From positions 1-64,000 of the forward strand of contig JAAKBF010000064.1 in assembly GCA_012656075.1 (NCBI GenBank): a stretch of 64,000 bases of DNA, read 5' to 3'. The stretch comes from Phytophthora hibernalis (Eukaryota; Oomycota; Peronosporomycetes; Peronosporales; Peronosporaceae). Shown here piece after piece: positions 20,582 to 31,827 of the stretch. Under the pieces are notes generated by a model that ran no database searches, was not told the origin of the DNA, and saw nothing but the letters and a program-made list of their open reading frames with translations. Made by a program: the position numbers and the translations under genes. Every line of letters starts with the position of its first letter. The stretch's first letter is position 1.

Positions 20582-21100
20582 GAAATCCAGATTTTGGGTA
20601 ACCCTACACTAGGGATGCCTAAGCTAGACCAAGTGGATACATCGCACTCAAGAGGATCAAGTGGATACACCGCCAAGTGGATACATCACACTCAACAGGA
20701 ACGGACTTAATCAGGAACCGCACGTAGCCGGACTCAGCGATGGACGGGCTCGGCGATAATCGACTCGGCGAAAGTTGGACTCGGCGAAAGTCGACTTGGC
20801 GAGAATATGCCTGAAAGGATAAATCAGGATCTCGCCATGAGGTAGGTACACAGCTCGACACCAAGGGACGGAGCTGAGCGAAGAGTCGCAGGGAGATCTG
20901 TAACGACTCCATTTCATTAGATATTTGTATAGGACCGATAGAAGAACATAGGGAAGAGCCCGAAGGGGTTCTCCGAAGATATAGAGATAACAATCAGAGC
21001 AGAATCTTCTAAGTCCAAGAACAGCGTACACTTTCCTGTAAGTCCCTGCGTGGGCTGGATTATGTCTGTCGTCGTTCCCCGAGAGGCATAGCTTGTAGGG
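20582..21100 (+). repeat. LTR X fragment splitting RT
   Basis: Starts GAAATCCAGATTTTGGG (the first ~11 bases of the LTR are missing) and ends CATAGCTTGTAGGG at 21100. It is the inverted counterpart of 16838-17357. No target duplication is visible, so it arrived by the inverted duplication or by recombination, not as an ordinary LTR insertion. Confidence 0.8.
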
Positions 21101-21960
21101 GAGCTTTGCATCGACTATAAGCTGGTGAACGCAATTACAGTCAGCATGCAATACGCAATACAGCTGGTCGACGACCTGCTGACGGAACTCGAGAGCTACT
21201 TATGGTTCTGTTCCCTCGACGCTGCTAGTGAATTTTGGGCCGTACTGATGACTCGACGAGCTCGCGAAATTTCAGCTTTTGTGTGTGCTCTAGGCCACTT
21301 CGAGTGGTTGCGCATGCCGTTTGGGCTTAAAAATGCGCATGATCTACCAGCGACTCATCGACAGTGCTCTCTGGGGTTACGTGCAACCGTGTGGTTGCTG
21401 GGCTACATTCGCCGGGAAGATGCGGCTCGCTGAGGCTGCAGCAACAGCTCAGCGAAAGAAACGACCATCCCGTCTAACGCTAGGGTCCGATTCGATGAGA
21501 CTAAGCACCAAATTTGAAGCCGACTACCAATCTCTCGATGCGTCTGACCCGCTGCAAGAGGTCGTCAACAGCCCTGAGAATGACATGTTCAGTACGGGTG
21601 AACCAGACGAGTCACAGTTGATTCCGGCCTTTGGTCGACGGTCGTTTGTCGACGATATTTGCTTTGGCGGTGCAACATTCGACGAGTGCCTCAACACGCT
21701 CGACCGGTTGCTACACCGATTCGCCGAGTGAAGAATCAGTGTGAGTTTCACCAAGAGTATTTTTGTCCCGGCGATGGTCGACTTTCTGTCTCACAAAGTG
21801 ACGGCCGACGGAATTGCCGCGGATCCCAAGAAGCTGGCTGCGATCGCTGAGCTTCCATTCCCGTCGTCTAAAAGGGGACGCAGGCATTCCTTGGCGCACT
21901 CAATTACTACAGCCGGTCCATCCAAAAACTGGCGTTGTATGGAGCAGTGCTTTATCAGCT
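21101..21960 (+). pseudogene. pol: X arm 2 reverse transcriptase
   Basis: Same protein as 16207-16837 in the opposite orientation. Frame 21125-21433 gives VNAITVSMQYAIQLVDDLL, then FEWLRMPFGLKNA. A 1-bp shift leads to frame 21321-21731, which holds the ~82-residue insert, FVDDICFGG and LNTLDRLLHRFAE, then a TGA at 21729-21731. Residues differ from arm 1 at a few sites (for example ASEFWA against the usual ASGFWA), so the arms have diverged slightly since duplication. Confidence 0.82.
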
Positions 21961-23096
21961 GAAGGAAGATGACTTCGGTAGTGGAAGCGACTTATCGACC
22001 GCCAGAGCTTCATTCGCTGAGCTAACGCGGAAGGTGACAGAAGCGCCTATTCTAAGGCACTTCGACTCAGCGAAAGACGTCCATGTCATGGTCTTTGCCA
22101 ATGACTGGGCGTTGAGTAGCTCCCTGATGCAGATGCATGATGGGAAACTGCACCCAGTCCGCGTCTGTGGCCGAGTGCTGAAAAAGAGCAAGCGAACTCA
22201 CTGGTCGCCGTACAATGCTCGACGAGAACACCCACTCTAACGTGGAGAACCTGTAGACATGGATTGTCTTGCCCACCACCAGCTATAGCATACCTTCAGT
22301 GTTGAAGCAACACAAGCTGGTCAGCTGGGTGGTAAGACGATCCTCCACACCCGGTTCTTCACGTTAGAGTGGGTGTTCTCGTCGAAGACATTGTACGGGC
22401 GACCAGTGAGCTTCGCCGTCCTGCTCTCTCACCTTACCACTTGAAAATTAAACGGGTGCGTGAGTGGGATATCGAATTCGCTCAGCTGTTGCAAGCCTCT
22501 ATAACTCCACACATTGGACTCGACGAGTCGTTAGCACACATTGCACCACCATCTAAAAACTCAGCGAGTGTCCGCCTGGACCCAGAATTGCTATACGCGC
22601 ACGTGCCACACGACATTGAGGGATACGTCCTGTCATTCGACGGGTCGGCGAAGACGGAGAAGTATGGCGGCTATGGTAGTTGCTCGTGGGTCTTGTGGCA
22701 GTTGCCGATGTGCGACATTGTGATCGCTGCGAGTGCTCACCTCTTGGACACTACGGTCAATATCGCCGAGTACTCCGGAATGAATAACGGCGTTATCGCG
22801 GCCCTTGACCGGGGCATCACCGATCTTATCATAGTCGGTGATTCCAGGCTCGCAATCCAGCAATCCATGGGGTGATCGCATGCAGGAAGGAAACGTTGCA
22901 AATTCAGTTGGCGCGCCACAAGGAACTCATCGATCGCCTCAACTCCGTACGCTACCTCCATGTAGTCCGGTGCTACAACTCAGCAGCGGATACGTTAGCC
23001 ACGGAAGCTCTAGAAGCGAAAGCTGGGCGTGTCATTCTTAGCGGTGACCGCAAAGCTGAGCTAAAGGCGTTGAACCGGATACAGGAAAAGCTGTAG
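21935..23096 (+). pseudogene. pol: X arm 2 RNase H and second RNase H, with a local inversion
   Basis: Frame 21935-22240 is the RNase H start (MYGAVLYQLKEDDF). From about 22194 to 22335 the DNA matches the domain in reverse complement, and the normal sense resumes at about 22352 (TRFFTLEWVFSSKTL-like). Frame 22369-22875 then gives the rest of the RNase H and the extra domain (SFDGSAKTEK, VGDSRLAIQQS). A frameshift at 22872 gives NSAADTLATEALEAKAGR to the stop at 23094-23096. All four acidic residues of the extra RNase H persist, but the first RNase H is destroyed. Confidence 0.8.
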
Positions 23097-23216
23097 CTCG
23101 ACGAAGGGAGCAGAAGAAGTCCCTCCTAAAGTCTCAGCGATTACTCGAAGTCAAACTCAACCAGTTCGCCGAGTTCGGACGAAGAAAAAGACCCAGCGAG
23201 CAAACCGGCACCCGAC

Positions 23217-24430
23217 GTGCCGGTAGAATCCGATTCGCCAAGTCTACCCGACAATGATAGCCCTGTCGACGAGTTCGAAATGGAGTACCAACCTCCAGAA
23301 GCTCAGCGAGTAGTAGAACAGGGAAGAGCTTGCTCAGAACGTCAGGAACTGCCAAGTGCTGAAGACGTCAGCCCTATAGTGGTCCAAGCTGAGCGAGAGG
23401 CCGGATATCGACGGCGCAAGACGAATCATGTCGGTGGTCTGACCTGACGAAATATTTGCGAGGTGAATTCGATGAGCTCACTCGGCGAAGAGCCGGCGAC
23501 GCCGGCAAAGTTGCCGATAACTTTGTACTCAGCGAGGACGGCCTACTATATTACATGAGCCGTCGCAGAGAGCGAGGTAGACCCGACGAGCACGACACGA
23601 AGCTAAGAATGGTGGTGCCAACTACACTTATCGACGAAATCTTGGCGAATTGCTATAACTCCATTGAAGGAAGACATCAAGGCATCGTTAGGACTTATCA
23701 CCGAGTGAAGGCCGATTACTATTGGATTGGTCTGTATGCCGACGTGGTCAAGCATGTGCAAGCCTGTGAAGATTGTAACACCAGCAAGAGCAAGCCACAA
23801 CTTCGCGGATATTCGCCAGGTAACGTCGTCTCCGATCGTCCTTTCCAGATTGTGTCGATGGACTTCGTTATACCCTTGCCGAAGACTCAGCGAGGAAACA
23901 CGGCTCTCCTGCTATTCCAAGACCACTTCACCGGGTTTGTCATCGCTAAGGCGATGGGCGATACTGGGACACTCGAAGTGGCTTAAGCATTTGAAGAATG
24001 CATATTCCGTCGATTTCGCGCACCATCGCTCATCCGACACGACCGAGACCCAAGATTTATGAGCGAAGTCTTGCAGACTTTCTCGGAGATGATGCAGTCT
24101 AGGTCTCGAGCTACACTGAGTTACCGACCACAAGCGAACGGACAGCAAGAACGCAGTGTGAAAACCATGATACAAACGGTGCGTGTCTACGTGGAAGACC
24201 CATTTCAAGCTGACGGGGACGACATCGCTGAGAAACTAGTCTATGCCATCAACAATTCGAGGGATTCGACTCGGCGAGAAACGCCATTCTACTTAGTGCA
24301 CGGTTGGGACGCCCAATCAACACTCAAGTCGATGACATCCTCCATTCGCCGAGTCGCGAAAGACTCCGCGAAACAAACCACCTCAGCGAAAGCTACAAAA
24401 TGGCGTCGGGAAGCTAACCGACAACGGTAA
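23217..24430 (+). pseudogene. pol: X arm 2 integrase core
   Basis: Counterpart of 13556-14773. Linker MPVESDSPSLPDNDSPVDEF; HHCC zinc domain (EGRHQGIVRTYHRVKADYY, ACEDCNTSKSK); catalytic Asp in MDFVIPLPK; then a TAA at 23984-23986 where arm 1 reads AKAFEEC. The second Asp lies in RHDRDPRF (about 24050). The Glu lies in ANGQQERSVK, in frame 24059-24430. The zinc-domain residue Asn/Gly pattern is altered (GRHQG for GGHQG) and a first His is replaced (NCYNS for NCHNS). Inactive. Confidence 0.82.
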
Positions 24431-25080
24431 ATAGCGCTCAAACTAGCCTATGAGTACCAGCTGAAGGAAAAGGCCCGGCGACCAAAAGAACACAACGACT
24501 CGCTGAGTCGGAGCGAGCAGAAAGTCATACCGAATGACTCGACGAGCGAAGAGACAGCTGAAGCGAACAATAGTGACGGACTTGTCGAACCAAAACGGTC
24601 GCTGTTCAAGATTGGAGACCAAGTCTGGTTGTTCATGGAGCGCGTCAAACCAGGCCTGAAGAAGAAGCTAGCCCATCGAGGGCACGGTCCGTTCCGGATC
24701 AAGCAGAAGATCGAGGAGTTCGCCTATGAGCTGGAGCTGCCAGACAAGAGTGGCTACCGGTTCTACCCAGTAGTCTACGTGTTCAGACTAAAGAAAGTGA
24801 CCGAGCTCGGCGAAAGGCCTACGACTTCGCTAGTCAAAGGGCTCAGCGAAACCGATCGATTGGATTTCGACGAGGAACTGCTGCCAGAAGACAGTTGGGA
24901 ACCTGACGAACGGACTGGTCGATATGAAGTCGAAGCCATCCTTAGGGACGAAATGCCACTCTCGACGAGTACGGATCGAGCCCAGCGTCGGTTTCTGGTA
25001 AAATGGGTAGGCTATGACGAACCCAGCTGGGAACCACTGTCGAATTTATCGTGTGGAGGTCTTCTCTTCGACTATCTTCG
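24431..25080 (+). pseudogene. pol: X arm 2 chromodomain, fused to antisense-ORF DNA
   Basis: Frame 24629-25270 repeats MERVKPGLKKKLAHRGHGPF, YRFYPVVYVFRLKKV and the chromodomain (YEVEAILRDE, FLVKWVGYDEPSWEPL). At about 25080 it leaves the normal C-terminus and runs into reverse-complement antisense-ORF sequence (RIPDYRPGNEPKRRKR). The junction reads CTTCGACGAATTC and corresponds to a deletion of arm 1 positions 12041-12915. The extra 60 residues are a chance fusion. Confidence 0.8.
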
Positions 25081-27264
25081 ACGAATTCCCGACTATCGTC
25101 CAGGAAACGAGCCCAAGCGTCGCAAACGATCATCAACGGGGTCGTCGATTTCGCCGACTTCTTCTTGGAATGCAGACGTTGGCGGGCGGCGTCAATCTCG
25201 CTCGCCGAGACGAAAATCGGAGTCTCCGGGAACTTGGCGAGGACTTGTTGGCATGGATGAGATGGATTAAACGCATCCATCCACTTCCGAAGCCCATCGA
25301 GAGTAGTTGGCGTCGGAGCACACTAGACTTGCCTCCGATATCCAGAATCTTGACCGGGAACGACATGCCAACATTTTCGCCCAGCAACGAGCGGACCCAT
25401 AATGGAAGAACTCCACGCTGCGAGTCTGACGCATCGAAGGAGTCTCCCTGGCCTCGGGCGCAACAGCCTGCGCTGCACGAGCACGCACCGTTGCGATTGG
25501 AAGTTTCAACGGGGCAGGCAATTCCACTATACCAGGGGTCGTAGGAGGTTGACTTGGCGAAGAAATGCTTGGAGTCTTCTGGGACGATTTTGATGAGTTA
25601 GAACCTGTCGAACGCTTGGAAACAACCGGTGCTTTGCCCTTCGCAGGCGACTTGGTGACAGGAGCCGTTGATCGTGCCGTCTTGGTGCCTGAAGCTTTAG
25701 GTTTGGCTGCCTGAGAAACCGGAACAACCTTGCTCGACGACTTGGGGCCAGAATCAGTGACGATCGACGAGCTCTTGGCTTTCTTGGAAGTCTGGCGAGA
25801 AGACTTGGGAGTTGCTCGCTTTTTCGACGAACCCTTCGATCAAGGAGCCGGTGCACTCCCTCGCTTGACAGAATGTGGAGCTTTTCGACGAGCATCGGCA
25901 TAGCTCTGTAGCTTGCCGCGAGGAGGCGCCCGGTCCGTGAGAACAATGGTGCTAGATGACGATGAACAGCTATCCTCAGCTTCGACGTCCATAAGAAAAT
26001 CTCGATGAGACATCCCGTTCGATGAGCTCAGAGGAGAACCAACTGGTGACGGCTGAGAAGTAGACAGCGAACCACTGGTCTGACTCGGCGGGACTCCAAG
26101 ATCGATATCACCAGAAGGGATGGATCCCGTAATCTTCGGCGAAGCTGGACTGGGCGAACCATCCAAAGCATCTTCGTCAAGAACGTCCAACTCGGCGAGA
26201 ACAGCCGAGTAATGCAAGCGGAATTCTTTGCTGCTGCTCGAGAAGGGCGACGTCGAGGAGAGCCGAGAGGAGGAGGCACCGTGGGGCTAGTCGAAGCCGG
26301 AACGGAGACTACGGAACTCAGCGAAGGAGTCGCTACGGAAGTAGACGAACTCGATGAGATCGCGGCTGGAGCCGACTCTATCGACGAGTCAGTGGAGGCC
26401 ACAGATCCAGATGCTGGACTCAGCGAAGAACTTATACGACCGAGTGAAGAGCTCGTGGCCAGAGATAAACGCACCAGAACGGCTGACGAACTCGCCAAGT
26501 CCGGATCAACGGAACTCGACGAGTTTGCCCCAAGATCTGGTGACTCGTCGACTTGACGTCGGTCCCATCGACTTCGACCGGATTCGCGTTGTGAGGAGGA
26601 CTCAGCGAGTACCGCTGGGGGTAATAACCGCTAGAATTTGCGCGGCTAAGACCAGCCGCCGGAGAGCGGAGACGACGCCGCCCTGAGATAGGCAGCGAGT
26701 AGGCCCATGCTCGGCGACCACTTCCGCCCGGAGTAATGTCGTCGACGCGTCGAAACTCTCCTCGCCAGGCATGGGACGTTCAAACTTGCCGCGAGAAACA
26801 CTCTTAGACCGGCTCCGCCGGGGCCGGCTGCCGTCGGATTCGCTAGGTTAGAATACCGACGGAGGCGTTCGGCCGGAGTCAAAGTTTTCAGTGACGCACC
26901 TCAGCTGAGAGACCGAACGGTGTCTACGGTGACGCAAGGCCGACTTGGACCGTTTGGGGCGTGAAGAACTTGGCGAAGATTCAGATGATACCGCGGAAAA
27001 GACGGAGAAACCGACAACGCTGCACTCGCCGGGGTAACATTATCCGAGCTCGCCGAAGCCGGAATTGCTGAGCTCGAAGATAATCCGTTCGACGAGCTCG
27101 CTAGACGGATCGAGAGAATAACTTCACAGGGCCGGCGCGAAGAACGAAGCTCCAACGCCTCGGGGAAGCGCTCGGCGAGTAGCCGACAGAGACGTGCGTG
27201 AATGTGGAGGTCCCTAGGATCCAGCCCCGGGACGTCAACGCCACCTAGCGCAGCGACAGCCAAG
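25081..27264 (-). pseudogene. X arm 2 antisense ORF, C- and middle parts
   Basis: Minus-strand copy of the protein at 9860-12040. Pieces: 24942-25280 (NPSHPCQQVLAKFPETPIF, then the deletion), 25527-25946, 25840-26217 (AELDVLDEDALDGSPSPAS), 26028-26498 (Ser-rich) and 26901-27263 (AVAALGGVDVPGLDPRDLH, LCRLLAERFPEALEL). Up to 26554 it is almost identical to arm 1; beyond that it is a diverged version of the same protein. This means an older, independent X copy was partly overwritten or joined. It is interrupted at 27265 by element Y and continues at 40515. Confidence 0.65.
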
Positions 27265-28116
27265 TGTGGAGAAGTGTGGCCAGTTTCCGGGATTCGGCTG
27301 CAGCCAGACAGCGATCGGATAGATGGGTTTCGATCCAGACCCCAGAGACGGGTTAGGGGTATCCGAGATCAGCCATCGTGAATCCGGATCTCTATCATGC
27401 GATCATTTTGATACGCCGATCGCGATCCCGATCCGATGGTACCAAAATAGTGATACACTTGAAGGTATCCTGGGCTGAGCGTCAGTACGAGGTATTGTAG
27501 GGATGCGCAAAGAATCCAGTGGGTAGAGGCAGAGGTAGGAGGTTAAGATACATAATAGATTCCGATTTGCTTTGCAAGACGCAAGTGTTTTGTAGACTAC
27601 CGGGGAAGGAGGTACATTGGCCTACCCGAAGAAGAAACTCGCCACGTCGACCAAGAACACGACATTCACCTGGATAGCTTGGCCAGGGTACGCTCGCACA
27701 TCAATCTCACTACAAGATCCCGCCAAGAGGAGGCGGCAAGCAACGAAAAGGGCCAAAAGAAAGGGCGAAAAGGAAAGGGCTACAACAGCACAAGAAAAGG
27801 ATACACCCCCACGCCATCGGCTTGAACCAAGACTCGATCGAAGCACACCGACGACCGTGTGAAGAATACCCGCGTGGCCGTCACCCACCCAGACCCCGGA
27901 AGGAGCAACCAAGCTCTAACCTCCGCCTTGGTCACCACTGAACGTCTTCGCGAACACCGGAAGAGCGTAACCCGCCCAGCCATCGGGTACACAAGGCGAC
28001 TAAAGGTTTCGATCGCGCCAGATCAACGGAGTACCCCCTCCGACAGTCGGCAGTCCGGGCGTACCGTGCGCAAGCTTCGACCGCGTCAGCAATTTTCGTG
28101 AAGCAGCTTCGCCACA
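27265..28116 (+). repeat. Y 5' LTR (852 bp)
   Basis: TG...CA ends; followed after one base by the primer-binding site. Carries A/T-rich boxes near 27550 (AAGATACATAATAGATTCC). It contains a 70-80-codon basic frame, present in both LTRs, that is probably fortuitous. Confidence 0.88.
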
Positions 28117-28117
28117 A

Positions 28118-28135
28118 TGGTGCGCGTGCCCGGAT
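28118..28135 (+). other. Y tRNA primer-binding site
   Basis: TGGTGCGCGTGCCCGGAT, one base after the 5' LTR. TGG pairs with a tRNA 3' CCA end and the GC-rich run fits an acceptor/T-stem. It differs from the X site (TGGTGCCGCGACCCGGG), so the two families prime on different tRNAs. Confidence 0.7.
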
Positions 28136-28159
28136 CTTCTTGTCATTCACAGGGATTTC

Positions 28160-29226
28160 ACCGTGAGTCCACCGAAGAAGATGTCAAGATCAAGACGGAA
28201 CCAGGGAATGAGTCGTCGACGGAAGATGGATCGCCGCCGACGGCGTTGAAGACGCCAGGATGAACTGATCGCCAGAGTGCTGGGAGGAGCTCTGACGATA
28301 CGAAGGAGAAAGGTTCAGCGATGGACCTAGAAGTATAGCCTCAAACCCCTCCCCAGGTCCCTTCGGGGACCCCGCGGATCACGATGCGAATCGTGATCCG
28401 CCGGTCCTTCGGTTCTCACCGTCGGATCTCCATTCACCAAGACGCCTCCAGCCTCACGCACGACATCGAAGAAGAAGAAGTCGAAGGCCCGCGGAAGAAA
28501 CTGAAGGCACCAGAGTCCGCAGCCGAAAATCAAGGAAATCCCCAGGTTTGGACGGACGATCTGCTAGAGTCCGCGTTCCACTACAAGAGCTTGAACATAC
28601 TCATGCACGAAAATCCGGTAATGAAGATTATGCGTCTGAAGCCGATTGGAGAACTGCAAGGCCCAGTGAAGGCACCGAGGACGTATCCAACAAACTCGAT
28701 GCAGTAAAGATTGTGATGCGTATGCTGAAAGAGGCAGGGATCGTTCTCGGCTCCTTCGACGCAAACGACTTGTTCGACTTGGAGTTGCCAGAGATCAGAG
28801 AAGACGTCGAACCTCTACGCCAGACTGGCCCCCATCGTAGGCAGCGTCGTTCCAGATCAACAAGAAGAATCAACATCGACTCGCAGCCGAGCAGGATCGT
28901 AACAGTACGCATCTGCCACATCGGAAGCAGGTTCAGAAACGGACATTTTGGTCGAGCTGCATCGGATGACGTTGGGACCGGCGGGTGCCGCCGCGCTGCA
29001 GTCGTGGAAGAGCGACCACGACGGGGTCTATTTCCCCACGATTCCTAAACCAACAGTCACATGCGCCATGACAACTGCCACGATTGCAACGACAACGCCA
29101 ATCCAAGCAGCGCCGGCACCTCTGCAGTCGTTTATCGACGGCGCCATGGAAAGGTTTTTGAAGGAACAGCAACAAACGTCCACTACCACACCAGTAGCAG
29201 CAGCCCAACCGCCGGCTGCCGTGTAA
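28160..29226 (+). pseudogene. gag: Y gag N-terminal part
   Basis: Several short frames must be joined. They start with STEEDVKIKTEPGNESSTED, then DASSLTHDIEEEEVEGPRKK (28384 frame). Next come DDLLESAFHYKSLNILM, VSNKLDAVKIVMRMLKEAGI and SFDANDLFDLELPEIRED (28548 frame). Last is the 28948-29226 frame, MVELHRMTLGPAGAAALQSW, ending at a TAA. The acidic, Lys-containing start (IKTE resembles a SUMO acceptor site) and helical segments fit a Gag matrix/assembly region. No named domain is recognised. Confidence 0.55.
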
Positions 29227-30166
29227 GTGTCGGAAACACCAGATGTCGACATGGAGTCGGTGGAATCAGCCCATTCGCACCCGAGCGAGTACGACCCTGA
29301 CGATCTGAGCGTCGGCGTCCCAGTGCGCGCACCAGTCGCGTCCGCTGACGCCACGGGAACAGGAACGATCACAGCAACTCGAATGAGAGCCTCAGCGATT
29401 TCGGACCTGAAGGAATTCTCCGGGAAAGAACAGGATGAAGACCGAGCTAGAAGCTGGTTCAGCAACATGAAGTCAGCCTTTGTCCGCATCAGGCCCCGGA
29501 CAGCGAGAAGTGTCTGGTTTTGGGGACTTTCTCACAGGACCTTCGCGCAACTGGTACCGACAATTAAGTCCGACGACGCGCAGCGAGTGGAAGGCTTGTC
29601 CAAGAGTTTTCAGATCCAGTACTGCAGCCATGGTGTGTCCATCGCGAGACAATATTACCATGCGCGGAAGAGATTGGATGAGTCACCGTTGGAATACTTG
29701 CACCGCCTGAACGTCTCCGGGTTGCGAGCACAGCTCTCGATCAAAGATGGACCGGTCGAAGTCCGCCGTGAACACGTGGATCACTTCATCGAGACACTCG
29801 ACGATCGCGACCTGGCCGGTCAGTTAGCGCTGTTGAGGATTCAGGACGCGGACCCGTTGGAAGAGACGTTACGCTCCCGGAAGCGTGCGAAAGCGCGACA
29901 GGGGAAGACGGCGTACGGGTCAATCAAACCGAAGCCGAAGACGCCAACAGCCACCGCTCCATCCGCAAGCGCTCGTGCTGTCCGCGCGATCCGTGCGACG
30001 GACGATTCCAGCGATTCAGAACTGGATATGAGCGGATCAGAAGGAGACGGAGACCTACACAAGGTCTACCTCGCTGCGGCCTCGGATCAACTTACGCGAT
30101 CGCCGCCGAAACAGGATCAACGACGCTCCAACCGAGACACGAACGTTCGTCAAACAAGTCGTCCTA
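29227..30166 (+). pseudogene. gag: Y gag capsid
   Basis: 322-codon frame, of which the last ~10 codons belong to inverted LTR B sequence. The first 60 residues are an acidic linker (DVDMESVESAHSHPSEYDPD). The capsid reads KEFSGKEQDEDRARSWFSNM, then, in a shifted frame, GDFLTGPSRNWYRQLSPTTR, then back in frame SKSFQIQYCSHGVSIARQYY and SPLEYLHRLNVSGLRAQ. Two compensating indels thus scramble about 45 residues. It ends with a basic tail. Retrotransposon Gag (PF03732-like) assembly domain; the zinc knuckle is not visible and may have been lost at the 30167 fold-back. Confidence 0.75.
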
Positions 30167-30370
30167 GTCCTAAGATCGCGATTTTGTGGGAATAGCCGAG
30201 TCACTACCGTGTATCACCATTCCTAAGTGTCCACCCCTCCTAGGTCAGGATGGTCCTAGTTGAGGTGTGTGCCGAAACTCGAAATTACTACACCACATCT
30301 CGGCGCCGCTGTCAAACAGCAATGTGGCTTTTCGTTGTTGATCTTCCCCACAGCTTTCGTCTGTCGGAAC
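30167..30370 (-). repeat. Fold-back duplicate, left arm
   Basis: 204 bp that are the reverse complement of 30695-30899: Y protease sequence plus the first ~130 bp of LTR B, inverted. Spacer of 324 bp. It can only have formed after LTR B inserted, because the LTR/protease junction is included. Confidence 0.8.
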
Positions 30371-30768
30371 AGGAGTCAGTGATACACCCCGAACATGCAC
30401 GGTGGCATGTTCCCGAAAAAATGTTCAACTAGAACGCTCGCCGGATTGGAACCCGGTACGAGACGTGCGTTCTAAGTTCTGCATCTATGCATATGTCGAA
30501 AAACAGTCGAAGTCAGATGTAACAAAGATGAGTCGGCCGACCGACAATACATGTGATCTTCATGACAAACGTACCATGGCGCTCTCCAGCCTCCATCAGG
30601 TCGACGAATTCGGACGATCGGAGGTGACGATGGCCCTGGACATCTTGCATGGAGAGTCGGGACGATATTGAAAGTACCACGTGCCGGACAAGAAGTTCCG
30701 ACAGACGAAAGCTGTGGGGAAGATCAACAACGAAAAAGCCACATTGCTGTTTGACAGCGGCGCCGAGA
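30371..30768 (+). pseudogene. pol: Y protease, N-terminal half
   Basis: Frame 30402-30671 gives RPTDNTCDLHDKRTMALSSL and SEVTMALDILHGESGRY, a TGA, then KYHVPDKKFRQTKAVGKIN and ATLLFDSGAE, the active-site loop (DSG, as in many Ty3/Gypsy proteases, not DTG). At 30768 the LTR B insertion splits the codon series; VSILDAAFARKVG continues at 31828. The fold-back repeat occupies 30695-30768 and beyond. Confidence 0.75.
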
Positions 30769-31827
30769 TGTGGTGTAGTAATTTCGAGTTTCGGCACACA
30801 CCTCAACTAGGACCATCCTGACCTAGGAGGGGTGGACACTTAGGAATGGTGATGCACGGTAGTGACTCGGCTATTCCCACAAAAACGCGATCTTAGGACC
30901 AGAAGATTGCGGTGAAAGGAGTCCGAGCTGAGTCTAAGGATGCGGAGATCGACAGTACGACCCAGTGGGAACCTTAGGAACTGAAGTTCCCGGTACCGAC
31001 TCGGCGGATCTTCCGGATACGATTATCCGGATAATAGCCGAGCTCAACGGTCGGCACCAGGCTGTAGGGGCGGCGCAGACGCCAGAGAGACGCGGGACTC
31101 GGCTGAAGGGTCGACTGAGATCCATAACGACCAGAAGATCGTATGGGAACGCGCCAACGGACAGAGGCTAAGCCCAAAGGGCATCCACGCGATTTCAGAG
31201 CCAGCGAGCTCGGTTGAAGAGTTGGAAGAGGTCGAAACGACCCATTTCATTTGATATTTGTATAGGATATGTAGGAAACCAAGAAAAAGACCTTTCAGGT
31301 CCTCAGAACATAACAGAACTAACAGAGCAGAATTTTTAAGTCCAAGACAAGTGTAGACCTCTCCGGTAAGTCCCTGCACGGGCTGGATTATGCCTGCCGT
31401 TGACACCCGAGAGGCATAGCATGTAGGGTGTTGACTGGTAGCGCCATGAGATAACGGTCGGCCCGGGGAAGGGCGCATCTCGCCAAGCGCGAGGACAAAT
31501 CTCGCCGAACTCGAGCCCGGGTGCCGTGACACTTTCAGCCGAGTAGCTTTTGCCTCGGCGACTCGTAAAAGCGCTAGCGCGCCGTCGTCCATCCTTTGGT
31601 GGAGGGCACGGGAAGACGTGAACAGAGCCAGCCGAGTTCGGTTGGTCTCTGGAAGCTTTTTTTGGCTGGCTTGATTAGCTGGTATTCGACGGAGACGAGA
31701 CACTACCTGTCCCGGAAGGGCCAGATCGCGTGGGGAACAAGCCAGCGCAGGCCAACAACGCCGACCTAACTCGGCGTTTGTTGTGATTGTCCACATCTGA
31801 CGAATTTGGGTGTTTTGCAACACCACA
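30769..31827 (+). repeat. Solo LTR, family B (1059 bp), inside the Y protease
   Basis: Starts TGTGGTGTAGTAATTTCG and ends TTTTGCAACACCACA. It is flanked by GAGA on the left and GAGG on the right, an imperfect 4-bp duplication. Excision in thought rejoins LLFDSGAE with VSILDAAF. No internal region is present, so it is an LTR-LTR recombination product. Its ends match LTR X (TGTGGTGTAG...CAACACCACA), although the bodies differ, so families B and X are related. Confidence 0.85.

Larger units (their letters stand above)
20582..26554 (+). repeat. Large inverted repeat, arm 2
   Basis: Reverse-complement partner of arm 1 (10576-17357); the arms are separated by a spacer of about 3.2 kb (17358-20581). 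It is shorter because of an 875-bp deletion at 25080 that fuses the chromodomain to the antisense ORF, and it has a local inversion at about 22194-22350. Confidence 0.75.

Noticed and set aside
27617..27862. Basic ORF in Y LTRs (also at 40014-40223)
   Set aside because: Present in both LTRs but with different frame lengths; no start context or conserved pattern, likely chance.
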